Shown here piece by piece: positions 17,668-25,401 of a stretch of DNA of 64,000 nucleotides. This stretch comes from Hylemonella sp. (GTDB lineage: Bacteria > Pseudomonadota > Gammaproteobacteria > Burkholderiales > Burkholderiaceae_C), in contig NZ_JAPZSV010000003.1 of the NCBI RefSeq assembly GCF_027532185.1, positions 496,001 through 560,000 of the forward strand, written 5' to 3'. The notes beneath the pieces were generated by a model. The model saw only the letters and a program-made list of their open reading frames with translations. It made no database searches and was not told the origin of the DNA. A program made the position numbers and the translations under genes. Within the stretch, counting starts at the first letter, position 1, and each line of letters begins with the position of its first letter.

Positions 17668-17961
17668 TTACCGACTTGAATAATGCGAACGGTGTGAAGA
17701 GTGTGAGCGATGCGAGGAATGGGAACGGTGGTAGGCCATCATGGCTCCCGTCTCAGTAGAGCGTTTGAGAACGAACTCAAAAGCATCGCCTTTTTCGTCT
17801 ACGACAGATACCAAGCCGTCAGGCCGAATCTGATTTGGCTCGACCGTTGCCTGGTTCGAATCGAGCGACTTTTCTTGCGTGGCGGGCGCGATCGCAGCAT
17901 TGCTTGTCTGGCTGGCAAAACCAGCTGCAACAGCGGCGAACGCGAGCATGAATTTTTTCAT
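17668..17961 (-). CDS. hxsA: His-Xaa-Ser repeat peptide HxsA (exported precursor)
   Basis: The 97-residue protein has a signal peptide at about 1-22 (KKFMLAFAAVAAGFASQTSNA), a short middle part with VSVVDEKGDAFEFVLKR, and a C-terminal tail of six consecutive H-x-S units at residues 78-95 (HRS HSS HRS HSS HRS HYS) ending SR. This is the defining feature of HxsA. The tail is the expected target of HxsB and HxsC before or during export to the periplasm. The ATG at 17961 has a GGGGG ribosome site and a consensus-like promoter upstream. Confidence 0.92.
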   Translation of the reverse strand: MKKFMLAFAAVAAGFASQTSNAAIAPATQEKSLDSNQATVEPNQIRPDGLVSVVDEKGDAFEFVLKRSTETGAMMAYHRSHSSHRSHSSHRSHYSSR

Positions 17962-17987
17962 TTGTCCCCCTTCTTTACGACCGACCC

Positions 17988-18016
17988 AATATGCCGCACA
18001 TTTTGTTACATGTCAA
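17988..18016 (-). promoter_or_regulatory. Sigma-70-type promoter of the hxsADBC operon
   Basis: On the minus strand TTGACA (18011-18016) and CATATT (17988-17993) are separated by exactly 17 bp. The -10 element lies 26 bases before the hxsA ATG, leaving a short leader with its ribosome site. This is the best consensus promoter seen in the window and fits strong constitutive expression. It is a sequence prediction only. Confidence 0.65.
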
Positions 18017-18127
18017 CAAGCGAGAAGAGTGGACCTTAAGCCTCAAAACTGGCGAACGTTAGGTATCAACCAGACTTGTCATCCGCCGGCGGAACTTATG
18101 CAACAGCTCCCAACCTACAACAGCCCC

Positions 18128-19234
18128 TCAAGACCCCGCCGGCACCACCCTTAACACCCGCCCCTGCGGACTGTCCGTCAACAGATAGACCGCACCATCC
18201 GGCCCCACCCGCACGTCACGCAGGCGTTCGCCCAGCTCCTTGAACAGCAGCTCCTGCGGGCCGGGCGTGCCGTTGGTCATGGGCACCCGGCGAACGCTGC
18301 GCTCGGCCAGTGCGGCCACCAGCAGGCTGCCGCGCCAGGCGGGGAACAACGCGCCCTCGTACCAGGCCAGCCCGGCCGGTGCGATGGAGGGCGTCCACTC
18401 CGTCAGCGGCTCGGTGATGCCGGGCAGGCTGCGGTAGGGGGTGATGCGGGCGTAGGTGTAGTCCACGCCGCCGGTGGTGAGGGGCCAGCCGTAGTTGGCG
18501 CCGGGCGCGAGGCGGTTGAGTTCGTCGCCGCCGCGCGAGCCGTGTTCGTGCGCATAGGGCACGCCGTTCACCACCACCACGCCCTGCGGGTTGCGGTGGC
18601 CGATGCTGTAGATCTCGGGCAGGGCGCCATCGCGGCCCACAAAGGGGTTGTCGGCGGGCACGCGGCCGTCGGGGTGGATGCGCAGGAACTTGCCCAGGTG
18701 GGTGTGCAGGCGCTGGGCATCGGTGCGCTCGTGGTTGCCGTCGCCCATGCCGAAGAGCAGCGTGCCGTCGGGCAGCCAGGCCATGCGGCCGCCGAAGTGC
18801 TGGGTGTCGGCTTTGGCGGGCTTGGAGGTGAAGACGGGGCGCACGTCCAGCAGCTGGCGCCCATCAAAGCGGGCGCTGGCCACGCGCAGGTGGTTGGCCT
18901 CGCGCGTACCGTGGGCGTAAGAGAGCCACAGGCGCTGGTTGCTGGCGAAGTTGGGATCGAGCAGGAGGTCGAACAGACCGGCCTGCCCCAGCGCCAGCAC
19001 GGGCGGCACGCCGGCCACGGGCTCGGGGCGCAATTGCAAGCGGCCGTCGGCCCCGCGCTCGATCACGCGCAGGCGGCCGGCGCGCTCCGTCACCAGCAGG
19101 CTGCCACCCGGCAGGAAGGCCAGCGACCAGGGGTGCACCAGGCCGCTGGCCACGGTCTCGACGCGGTAGGCCACGGTCTGGGCTGGTGTGGCCATGGCGA
19201 ATGCCGTCAGCAGCAAAGCGAGCAGGTATTTCAT
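18128..19234 (-). CDS. PQQ-dependent sugar dehydrogenase (Asd/YliI-like)
   Basis: The 368-residue exported protein has a signal peptide (KYLLALLLTAFAMATPAQT) and a six-bladed beta-propeller typical of soluble aldose sugar dehydrogenases: ASGLVHPWSLAFLPGG, LLVTERAGRLRV, GQAGLFDLLLDPNF, LPEIYSIGHRNPQG, EHGSRGGDELN and GANYGWP. HRNPQG and HGSRGGDE are the usual PQQ and calcium site segments. It would oxidise sugars or aldehydes in the periplasm with PQQ. The ATG at 19234 begins the signal peptide; an ATG at 19246 is an alternative and overlaps the divergent gene. No PQQ synthesis genes are in the window. Confidence 0.93.
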   Translation of the reverse strand: MKYLLALLLTAFAMATPAQTVAYRVETVASGLVHPWSLAFLPGGSLLVTERAGRLRVIERGADGRLQLRPEPVAGVPPVLALGQAGLFDLLLDPNFASNQRLWLSYAHGTREANHLRVASARFDGRQLLDVRPVFTSKPAKADTQHFGGRMAWLPDGTLLFGMGDGNHERTDAQRLHTHLGKFLRIHPDGRVPADNPFVGRDGALPEIYSIGHRNPQGVVVVNGVPYAHEHGSRGGDELNRLAPGANYGWPLTTGGVDYTYARITPYRSLPGITEPLTEWTPSIAPAGLAWYEGALFPAWRGSLLVAALAERSVRRVPMTNGTPGPQELLFKELGERLRDVRVGPDGAVYLLTDSPQGRVLRVVPAGS

Positions 19235-19244
19235 AATCCCACGC

Positions 19245-19724
19245 ATGAACAACGATGCCCGCCATGATGCCCCAAGGCCCCGCTGGACGCGACGTGCAGG
19301 GCTGTTGCTGGGGGCCTGGGTGCTGGCTGCGGCCTGGGGCTCGGTGGTGCAGACCGTCTGGAACCTGCGCGCGCTGGTGGACGTGGGCGTCAACATCCCG
19401 GCCGCCGACTGGCTGCGGGTGCTGGGGCAGGACCTGATGGGTTTTGCGCCGGTCTACGGCGGCATCCTGGCCGCGGGCTGGCTGGTAGCGCTGCCGGTGG
19501 CCAGCGGCCTGGCGCGCTGGTGGCCGACGGGCCGCAGCGCCCTGCTGGCCGCAGCTGCGGGCGTGGGCATGGTGGCCGCGGTGCGCGCGGTGGACGCCGC
19601 GGCGCCCATGCCGGTGTTCATCGACGCCACGCGTGGCCTGCCCGGCCTGCTGGCCATGGCAGCGGGTGCGGTGCTGGCGGGCTGGCTCTATGGCAAGTTG
19701 TCCGCGCGGCTCTCCGCGCGCTGA
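19245..19724 (+). CDS. Hypothetical four-span membrane protein
   Basis: This 159-residue protein has four hydrophobic segments (about 18-38, 58-82, 92-115 and 130-150) and charged ends. I do not recognise a family. It starts at the ATG at 19245, divergent from the sugar dehydrogenase with almost no gap, so their promoters must overlap the opposite coding region. The spacing of the segments resembles other small unannotated proteobacterial membrane proteins. Confidence 0.75.
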   Translation: MNNDARHDAPRPRWTRRAGLLLGAWVLAAAWGSVVQTVWNLRALVDVGVNIPAADWLRVLGQDLMGFAPVYGGILAAGWLVALPVASGLARWWPTGRSALLAAAAGVGMVAAVRAVDAAAPMPVFIDATRGLPGLLAMAAGAVLAGWLYGKLSARLSAR

Positions 19725-19740
19725 ACAACCCCTTGCCTGA

Positions 19741-19783
19741 GCCACCGAGAAACAGCGCTCGGGCGGCACCGCAAGGGCCGCGT
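19741..19783. repeat. Dispersed intergenic repeat, copy 1
   Basis: This segment shares GCCACCGAGAA-CAG, CTCG-GCGGCA and GGGCCGCGT with 28004-28040, differing by a few substitutions and a small insertion. It lies between converging genes. It may be a REP-like element. Only two copies are visible. Confidence 0.4.
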
Positions 19784-19796
19784 TTCAAGGCCTGAA

Positions 19797-20195
19797 TCAA
19801 GCCGCGCCAGAGGGCGGCAGCGGTTTGTATGAGCCGTGGGCGGCTAATCGTGCCGCCAGGGTGGCGCGAAGCGCTGAGGCACCCTGGTCCAGAAACTGCA
19901 AGTCCCGGTCCTGCTGCTCCTTGAGCGTATGAAAGATCAGGTCCGCGCAGTCGCCGTGCCAGGGACCGTCGGCCGGATAGAGGGTGATCTCGAAGCCGTA
20001 GTCCACCGGGTGGAAGGCGCTTGCCACCAGCAAGGCCAGGTTTTGTCCGCGGTGCGTGTAGGCCAAGGCGTGCCGGTACTGCCCGCCCGCATCAATGGGC
20101 GGCTCGAAACCAAACTCATCCACCAGGAAGCTGTAGAGGTTCGTGACCCTGGCCTTGTAGGCGGCCCCGCTTGCAGCGATCTCGCGCTCATCCAT
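19797..20195 (-). CDS. Hypothetical protein
   Basis: The 132-residue soluble protein contains LYSFLVDEFGFEPPI, LVASAFHPVDYGFEITLYP and a C-terminal helical part (SALRATLAARLAAHGS). I do not recognise a family; the pattern of an acidic helix then strands resembles small proteins of immunity or DUF type, but this is only an impression. The gene starts at ATG 20195, 5 bp after the stop of the upstream gene at 20201, so they are probably co-transcribed. Confidence 0.65.
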   Translation of the reverse strand: MDEREIAASGAAYKARVTNLYSFLVDEFGFEPPIDAGGQYRHALAYTHRGQNLALLVASAFHPVDYGFEITLYPADGPWHGDCADLIFHTLKEQQDRDLQFLDQGASALRATLAARLAAHGSYKPLPPSGAA

Positions 20196-20200
20196 GGCGG

Positions 20201-20875
20201 CTACCGTTGGACATGAGCGTCACCTTGTCGGTGGTCAGAGGATGTCGTGTCAAGCGGGCCCAGCTTCAGCAGCGCACGCGCTTTCTCGACTTCCTGGGCG
20301 ACGACCGCTACAGGCTCCGCGCCCGACGCCAAGCACTCGGCAAACTTCTTCACCTTTTCCTGGAGAGCGATCATGAACGGTGCTTCATCACGTACTGCAA
20401 GTAGCGCGCGGAAGCGCTTCTGCGCATGATCGACATCGCCGATGGCCAGAGCGGCCATGGCCGCGTGGTAGGTGTGCCAGGGGTTGTCATCAGAGTGTCG
20501 GCGTAGATGCGATGCAACGGCCGCCATCGATGGGAAGCGTTGCAGCAACACCTGTACTTCCTCTCGCGCCCTGACGGCCAAAGCCTCTGCTACCTCAGAA
20601 AACTGTTCTGCGTCCTTGAACTCGCGGAAGCTTTCGACGCGGCCACCTTCATCGAACGACCAATAGTCTTTGGCGTTCCACAACCACATCGCGGCCACGT
20701 TCAGGTAGCTCCCCTTGCTCCAGGCGCTGGGCTGAAACTCCACGACGGCCAGCCACCATCCGCGATCGACGAACCAGACGCGAGACTGGCCCTTGCGCTG
20801 CATGCCCATGCCGGCCAGGTGCTGCTTTGCGGCCCTTGCCAGCAGGGTGTTGTGAGAAGGGTGCGTGGTACTCAC
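20201..20875 (-). CDS. Hypothetical protein, DUF4304-like N-terminal half
   Basis: The 224-residue protein contains a block GWWLAVVEFQPSAWSKGSYLNVAAMWLW near residues 39-66 that is reminiscent of DUF4304-type proteins, followed by a helical C-terminal half with repeated-helix character (YHAAMAALAIGDVDHAQKRFRALL). The GTG at 20875 is chosen; a TTG at 20887 is also possible. Function unknown. It lies 20 bp downstream of the membrane-protein gene at 20896 and 5 bp before the next gene on the same strand. Confidence 0.65.
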   Translation of the reverse strand: MSTTHPSHNTLLARAAKQHLAGMGMQRKGQSRVWFVDRGWWLAVVEFQPSAWSKGSYLNVAAMWLWNAKDYWSFDEGGRVESFREFKDAEQFSEVAEALAVRAREEVQVLLQRFPSMAAVASHLRRHSDDNPWHTYHAAMAALAIGDVDHAQKRFRALLAVRDEAPFMIALQEKVKKFAECLASGAEPVAVVAQEVEKARALLKLGPLDTTSSDHRQGDAHVQR

Positions 20876-20895
20876 ATCACCGCCCAAGACCTGCG

Positions 20896-21201
20896 TCAGT
20901 CCTCACGGCCGCGGTCCGCGCCGGCCACCTGTTGGGCCATCCGCTCTGCCTCGGCGATGCGCGTCTGAGCCACCCCGATGCGCCTCTGGACAAGGAAGTG
21001 CGTGGCGAACAGCGTGACGAGCGATAGGCCGGCGGCGGCCGCAGCCGCCCACCACAGCCACGCGGCAGACGGCCAGAAGTGGGCCACCGCGGCGACGATG
21101 CCGAAGCCGATGAGCCAGCGCACGGCACACAAGACGAGCCGCCGCTGAAGCGATTGCGTCAGGCCGGCAGACATGGCGGCGAGTTCTGGGTTGTCGGTCA
21201 T
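20896..21201 (-). CDS. Small two-span membrane protein
   Basis: The 101-residue product has two hydrophobic segments, about 28-48 and 50-72, and a charged C-terminal helix (GVAQTRIAEAERMAQQV). The ATG at 21201 has a GGAAGGA ribosome site, which decides against the longer frame starting at 21258. No family is recognised. It is part of a row of small minus-strand unknown genes. Confidence 0.65.
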   Translation of the reverse strand: MTDNPELAAMSAGLTQSLQRRLVLCAVRWLIGFGIVAAVAHFWPSAAWLWWAAAAAAGLSLVTLFATHFLVQRRIGVAQTRIAEAERMAQQVAGADRGRED

Positions 21202-21304
21202 GTTTTCCTTCCGGTGAGCCCTGGCGTTTGCGCTGGTTCGGTTACGGAAGCGGGCCAAGCCCGCCAGACTGCAGTTGCAGCGAAGAGGCAGGCCGCATGG
21301 CGCC

Positions 21305-21730
21305 CTACTCGCTGGTCACTTCGTAGATGCTACAGCGCTTCTCCTCGACAAGCACCGACGCGTAATGCCGCAGCGTGATGACAGACAGCCCAGGCGCTGC
21401 CTTGAGTGCGGTGACATCGATGGTGTGCCCATGGCCCAGCGTGGCCTCCATGGAGAGACGGCCCAGGCCCGTGAGCAGCGCCTGCGCCTGGGACGCCGAG
21501 AGTGCCAGGCGACACAACAACTCATAGTGATCGCCTTCGGCGCTGAGCCGCTGTTCCGGATACAGCGACAGCTCGCATGTCATGTAGCCTCGCACACCCG
21601 CCTGAACCATGCTCACGGGGCCGCCCGCGCTGAAACCGACGACTCCAGTTGCTGTGGCCTCACCCAGAGGACCGACCTCAGCCACCAGGGGTGCGAAGAG
21701 TGACTCGTAGTAAGCGGCGGCGGTGTTCAT
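21305..21730 (-). CDS. Hypothetical protein
   Basis: This 141-residue soluble protein starts NTAAAYYESLFAPLVAEVG and contains GYMTCELSLYPEQRL and GDHYELLCRLALSASQAQALLTG. It shows alternating strands and helices without a motif I know. The layout loosely recalls suppressor-of-fused-like small domains, but I would not name it so. It heads the small-gene cluster that runs down to 19797. Confidence 0.6.
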   Translation of the reverse strand: MNTAAAYYESLFAPLVAEVGPLGEATATGVVGFSAGGPVSMVQAGVRGYMTCELSLYPEQRLSAEGDHYELLCRLALSASQAQALLTGLGRLSMEATLGHGHTIDVTALKAAPGLSVITLRHYASVLVEEKRCSIYEVTSE

Positions 21731-21855
21731 GCGGGCTGACGTGTAAAAAGGACGCCCTCGTCCCAAGCTGGCCACGGCATGCGGCAGCGAAATGCCATGA
21801 GCAAGAAGTGTTGCGAGTAAGAAGGCACTGTAACTCGGCGCACGGTACGCGAAGC

Positions 21856-22512
21856 CTACGCGGATTCCCGTGGCGAGCCGACGGCCATCAGGTAAGCGCC
21901 GATCATCGCGGACAGCTGGTCTCGAACGTGCTCCACCGTGGTCGTTTGGGCATGAGAGGTCAAAAGACCCTGGATCGGCCCGATGAGGGCCGTTGACACC
22001 ACGTAGCTGACGGTCGCCAACTGGTTGAAGGTCCGATCACTTGCGCTGGCCAGCACTTCGCACAGCATGATCTGCCCCCGCTGGGTCAGCCGCGTGACCA
22101 GCTCTTCCCCTCCGACCGCTGGCGCAACCGCGTAAAGAGCCCGGGAAGCGTCTGCGTCACTGAACTTCGCCCGTACGAACGCTTCGACGAGCGCCGCCGA
22201 GATTTCGAGCACCGTGCGACCTCGATTGGCGCGACACGCCTGCTCGGCAGCCTCGACCACACCCAAGAGATGCCGCTCCAGCACCGCCGCCAGGAGCGCC
22301 TGTTTGTGGGGGAAATACTGATACAGCGTTCCCACCGACACGCCGGCGCGCTCCGCGACACGCGTTGTGGTCAAACCCTCCACGCCCACCGCCAACAAAA
22401 CCTGAATAGTGGCGTCGAAAATGGCCTCGACTGTGTGCGTGGATCGGCTCTGAACCGGCTTCTTTCTTGGGGAAAGGGATGTCTTGGGGCGCATGAGCGA
22501 ATGCGAATTCAT
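21856..22512 (-). CDS. TetR-family regulator
   Basis: The 218-residue protein has a TetR helix-turn-helix at about 25-70 (TVEAIFDATIQVLLAVGVEG, TTTRVAERAGVSVGTLYQYFPHKQALLAAVLERH). The C-terminal domain is helical and of unknown ligand class. It is divergent from the lipoprotein gene at 22564, and a perfect palindrome in the 51-bp gap is the likely operator. The start is the ATG at 22512; a downstream ATG at 22494 is possible. Confidence 0.92.
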   Translation of the reverse strand: MNSHSLMRPKTSLSPRKKPVQSRSTHTVEAIFDATIQVLLAVGVEGLTTTRVAERAGVSVGTLYQYFPHKQALLAAVLERHLLGVVEAAEQACRANRGRTVLEISAALVEAFVRAKFSDADASRALYAVAPAVGGEELVTRLTQRGQIMLCEVLASASDRTFNQLATVSYVVSTALIGPIQGLLTSHAQTTTVEHVRDQLSAMIGAYLMAVGSPRESA

Positions 22513-22519
22513 AAACTGA

Positions 22520-22531
22520 ATGAAGCTTCAT
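22520..22531. promoter_or_regulatory. Perfect 12-bp palindrome, likely TetR operator
   Basis: ATGAAGCTTCAT is a perfect palindrome in the 51-bp gap between the TetR gene and the SRPBCC lipoprotein gene. Its position between both starts suits autoregulation plus repression of the neighbour. TATGAT on the minus strand overlaps it as a possible -10. Confidence 0.55.
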
Positions 22532-22563
22532 ATCATACGCCTCACACAACCAAAGGAATCCCG

Positions 22564-23205
22564 ATGTTCAAGACCTCACCCCTCCGAAACCGAAATCGCG
22601 CCAGCCGCGGGTTCTTGGCGGCCGGCATGGCCAGCCTCGCGACCGCGATCACCGGATGCGCGTCCATCAGCACCACAAGCAACGACGCGAACGACCCGAG
22701 CGCCAAAACCTACGAGGTGGCCATCACGCGCACGGCATTGATCGCCGAGACGCCGGACAAGGTATTTGCCTTTATCGTCGCTGAGGACGTGCTACCCAAA
22801 GTCCTGACGGGCTACGGACCGTTGCCTGCCGTGGTGCGAACCTCCGGCAATACCGGCCCCTGGACCCAGGCGGGGTCATCCCGCGTCGTTCATCTGGCGG
22901 ATGGCACCACCGCACAGGAACAGGTCACGCACTACGCCGCACCCTCGGCCTTCGCTTATCGGGTGTGGGACTTCGGCAACCCCGTGCTGAAGAGACTGGC
23001 GACGCAGGCACGCGGTGCGTGGACCTTCGAGCCGGTGGATGGCGGCACCCAAGTGACGTGGACCTACACCTTCACGGCGCGCAACGCAGCAGCTGCGCTG
23101 CCTTTGTCCGGCATCACACAGATGCTGTGGCGCGGCTATATGGATGTCTGCCTTGCCAACACAAAGCGCCTGCTGGCAACTCCGGTGACGGCATCCAAGA
23201 CCTGA
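22564..23205 (+). CDS. SRPBCC-domain lipoprotein
   Basis: The 213-residue protein has a basic N-terminus and a lipobox-like end (SLATAITGC, Cys32), so it is probably a lipoprotein. The mature part looks like a polyketide-cyclase/START fold: AETPDKVFAFIVAED, the SSRVVHLADGTTAQEQVTHY strands, GAWTFEPVDGGTQVTWTYTF, and a C-terminal helix with LSGITQMLWRGYMDV. Such folds bind hydrophobic ligands. It is under the divergent TetR gene and probably regulated by it. Confidence 0.8.
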   Translation: MFKTSPLRNRNRASRGFLAAGMASLATAITGCASISTTSNDANDPSAKTYEVAITRTALIAETPDKVFAFIVAEDVLPKVLTGYGPLPAVVRTSGNTGPWTQAGSSRVVHLADGTTAQEQVTHYAAPSAFAYRVWDFGNPVLKRLATQARGAWTFEPVDGGTQVTWTYTFTARNAAAALPLSGITQMLWRGYMDVCLANTKRLLATPVTASKT

Positions 23206-23336
23206 GACCTTTCATCCGTGGGCTGATCAGAGCTCAGAAATTCAGCGTGAAGCCGGGCGGATGAAGGAACTCTCTGCGAAGGGGCGAGTCTTTCACCGGC
23301 TCATCTCCTGAACTCCGCCCCCCATCAGGCACCCCT

Positions 23337-24362
23337 ATGCAAACGAATCGCCGACAGTTCAACACCCTGCTGCTCGCGGCTCCATTCGCCGCGGCTCATC
23401 CCTTGGCCTGGGCAGAACCTGCGACGCCCGCCTTTACCGTTTCTGACCATGACTGGATCGACACGGCGCGTGACCGACCAGTGCCTGCGCGGCTTTACTG
23501 GCCAACGCGCACGGCGCAGGACGGGCGGGTACCGCTGGTGCTGTTCTCACACGGCATGGGAGGCTCACGCGCGGGCTACAGCTACCTGGGGCAGCACTGG
23601 TCTGCGCGCGGCGTTGCGAGCCTGCACGTACAGCATGTCGGCAGTGATTCTTCACTGTGGCGCGGCAATCCGTTTGGCGTCACCGGGCGCCTGCAGAACG
23701 CTGCTCAGGACAAGGAGGCCATCGCTCGTGCCGTGGATATCCGGTTCGCCCTGGATCAGATGCTGGCCGGTGAAGCGGGGCGCGATCCGGCGGCGATCGA
23801 CGCGTCACGCATCGCCGCGGCAGGTCACTCTTATGGTGCGAACACGGCACTGCTGACCGCGGGAGCGCAGGTGATGCGCAACGACGTGGCGGTGAGCTAC
23901 CGGGACGCCCGGGTGAGCGCCGCCATCCTCATCTCGGCGCCGCCGTTCTACGGTGAATCCAGTCTGGCCACGGTGCTGGGCGCGGTGTCGGTGCCAACGC
24001 TGCACATCACGTGCTCGGACGACGTCATCCAGATTCCTGGTTTCGTCTCAGGTGTGGAAGACCGGATCGCCATCTTCGACGCCATGGCCGATCCCCGAAA
24101 GTTTCTGACCATCTTTCGGGGCGGCTCGCACAGCATCTTTACCGATCGTGCGTTCACCGGGGGCGTCTCCCTCAACCCTGCCGTCAAAGCCGCCACGGCC
24201 AGCCTGTCCATGGCATTCCTGAACTCGGTCTTCCACTGCGACGAAACCGCGCTTCGGACCTGGCACGGTGACTGGAAGTCTATCGTCGAGAGGACCACGG
24301 AGGTCGCATCCCTCGCTCCTCGGTGCCAAGAGCAGACCGTCCGCGGCGCGGGTGTCAGCTGA
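23337..24362 (+). CDS. Exported alpha/beta hydrolase
   Basis: The 341-residue protein begins NRRQFNTLLLAAPFAAAHPLAWA, a Tat-like signal. The hydrolase fold shows LVLFSHGMGGSRAGY (oxyanion region), AAGHSYGANTALL (nucleophile elbow G-H-S-Y-G), and GGSHSIFTD with the catalytic His. It resembles PAF-acetylhydrolase/dienelactone hydrolase-like esterases that act outside the cytoplasm. It follows the SRPBCC lipoprotein by 131 bp, so it could be in the same TetR regulon. The substrate is unknown. Confidence 0.88.
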   Translation: MQTNRRQFNTLLLAAPFAAAHPLAWAEPATPAFTVSDHDWIDTARDRPVPARLYWPTRTAQDGRVPLVLFSHGMGGSRAGYSYLGQHWSARGVASLHVQHVGSDSSLWRGNPFGVTGRLQNAAQDKEAIARAVDIRFALDQMLAGEAGRDPAAIDASRIAAAGHSYGANTALLTAGAQVMRNDVAVSYRDARVSAAILISAPPFYGESSLATVLGAVSVPTLHITCSDDVIQIPGFVSGVEDRIAIFDAMADPRKFLTIFRGGSHSIFTDRAFTGGVSLNPAVKAATASLSMAFLNSVFHCDETALRTWHGDWKSIVERTTEVASLAPRCQEQTVRGAGVS

Positions 24363-24405
24363 GAGCACAGAGGCCTGGGCCTTCCGCGAGCTTTTCGCGC
24401 AGACG

Positions 24406-25362
24406 TCATGCGCGCCCGAACTCCCGCCGGTAATCCGCGGGCGTCAGCCCGCTGCGCACCCTGAACTCGCGCGTGAAATGCGACTGATCGGCATAACCGC
24501 ACAGAAAACCGATCTCGGCCAGGGGCAGCGTGCCTTGCAGCAGGCAGGCGCCCGCACTGCGGTAACGCGCCTCCGCCTGCAGTTGCCGAAAGCCGGTGCC
24601 CTGCGCCAGCAGGCCGCGCTGCAGGCTGCGCCGCGACTGGCCCAGGCGCTGGGCCAGCTGGTCCAGCGTCCACGGCGCGGTGAGGTTCTGCGCGAGGGCG
24701 GCGTAGGCCTCCTGTACCCAGGCGGGCCAGCGCGCGTCACCCTGAGTCGGCAGCAAAAGCGCGCCTTGCGATGGCGCATCGCGCCCCGTCCAGTCGATGC
24801 GCCATTCATGCGTGCGGCCCTGCTGGATGGCGCGCGCCAGCGCAGCCTCGTCGCAGACGGGATAGACCTGAGCGCCACCCGCCAGGCAGCGCACACCGAG
24901 GTGCCCGTTGGCCTCAAGAAAGGCGGCCAGCACGCCCAGCACCACCAGGTCTTCCACGGGCAGGGGCGGAGACTGCGGACGTAACGACACATGGGCCAGA
25001 CGGGCGTGGCGGGCCTGCACGTCCGCCAGCTGCACGCGATGGCGGGAGTGAATGTAGCGTTCCAGCCGGGCCCAGCGTTGCAGCAGGTCCTGCGCATCCG
25101 CTGCGGCGGCCAGGGCGCTGTGCAGGGGTTCGTGGGCCAGATGGTGCAGGCCCCGGCCCAGCAGGGCCAGGCAGCCCAGGCCGCCCACTTGCACGGCGTG
25201 CGTCAGGAGCGCGCGTTTGCTGTCCAGGCTGACCACGGCACCCTGTGCCGGCTCGGCGGACGGCGCGGGCGCCAGCCCCAGATCCAGCAGGCCCTGGCGA
25301 AGCACGCGCAGCATGGCGGCGCTGGCGAAGTCACCATCGATACGAGGGCGTGATGCGGGCAC
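24406..25362 (-). CDS. AraC-family regulator
   Basis: The 318-residue protein has an N-terminal AraC-like arabinose-binding/OruR-type domain (about 20-205) and a C-terminal double helix-turn-helix (LDQLAQRLGQSRRSLQRGL, LAEIGFLCGYADQSHFTREFRVRSGLTPADYRR). The second repeat is the AraC signature. It lies 39 bp downstream of the molybdoenzyme gene on the same strand and could be its regulator. Confidence 0.92.
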   Translation of the reverse strand: MPASRPRIDGDFASAAMLRVLRQGLLDLGLAPAPSAEPAQGAVVSLDSKRALLTHAVQVGGLGCLALLGRGLHHLAHEPLHSALAAAADAQDLLQRWARLERYIHSRHRVQLADVQARHARLAHVSLRPQSPPLPVEDLVVLGVLAAFLEANGHLGVRCLAGGAQVYPVCDEAALARAIQQGRTHEWRIDWTGRDAPSQGALLLPTQGDARWPAWVQEAYAALAQNLTAPWTLDQLAQRLGQSRRSLQRGLLAQGTGFRQLQAEARYRSAGACLLQGTLPLAEIGFLCGYADQSHFTREFRVRSGLTPADYRREFGRA

Positions 25363-25401
25363 GGCGATCAGCGGCGGGTGGACGATGCGGCATTGTGCCT
25401 T

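Noticed and set aside
14580-18127. Search for integrase, transposase or tRNA at the edges of the Hxs island
   Set aside because: No such gene and no direct repeats are visible at the edges; the low G+C is the only sign of transfer.
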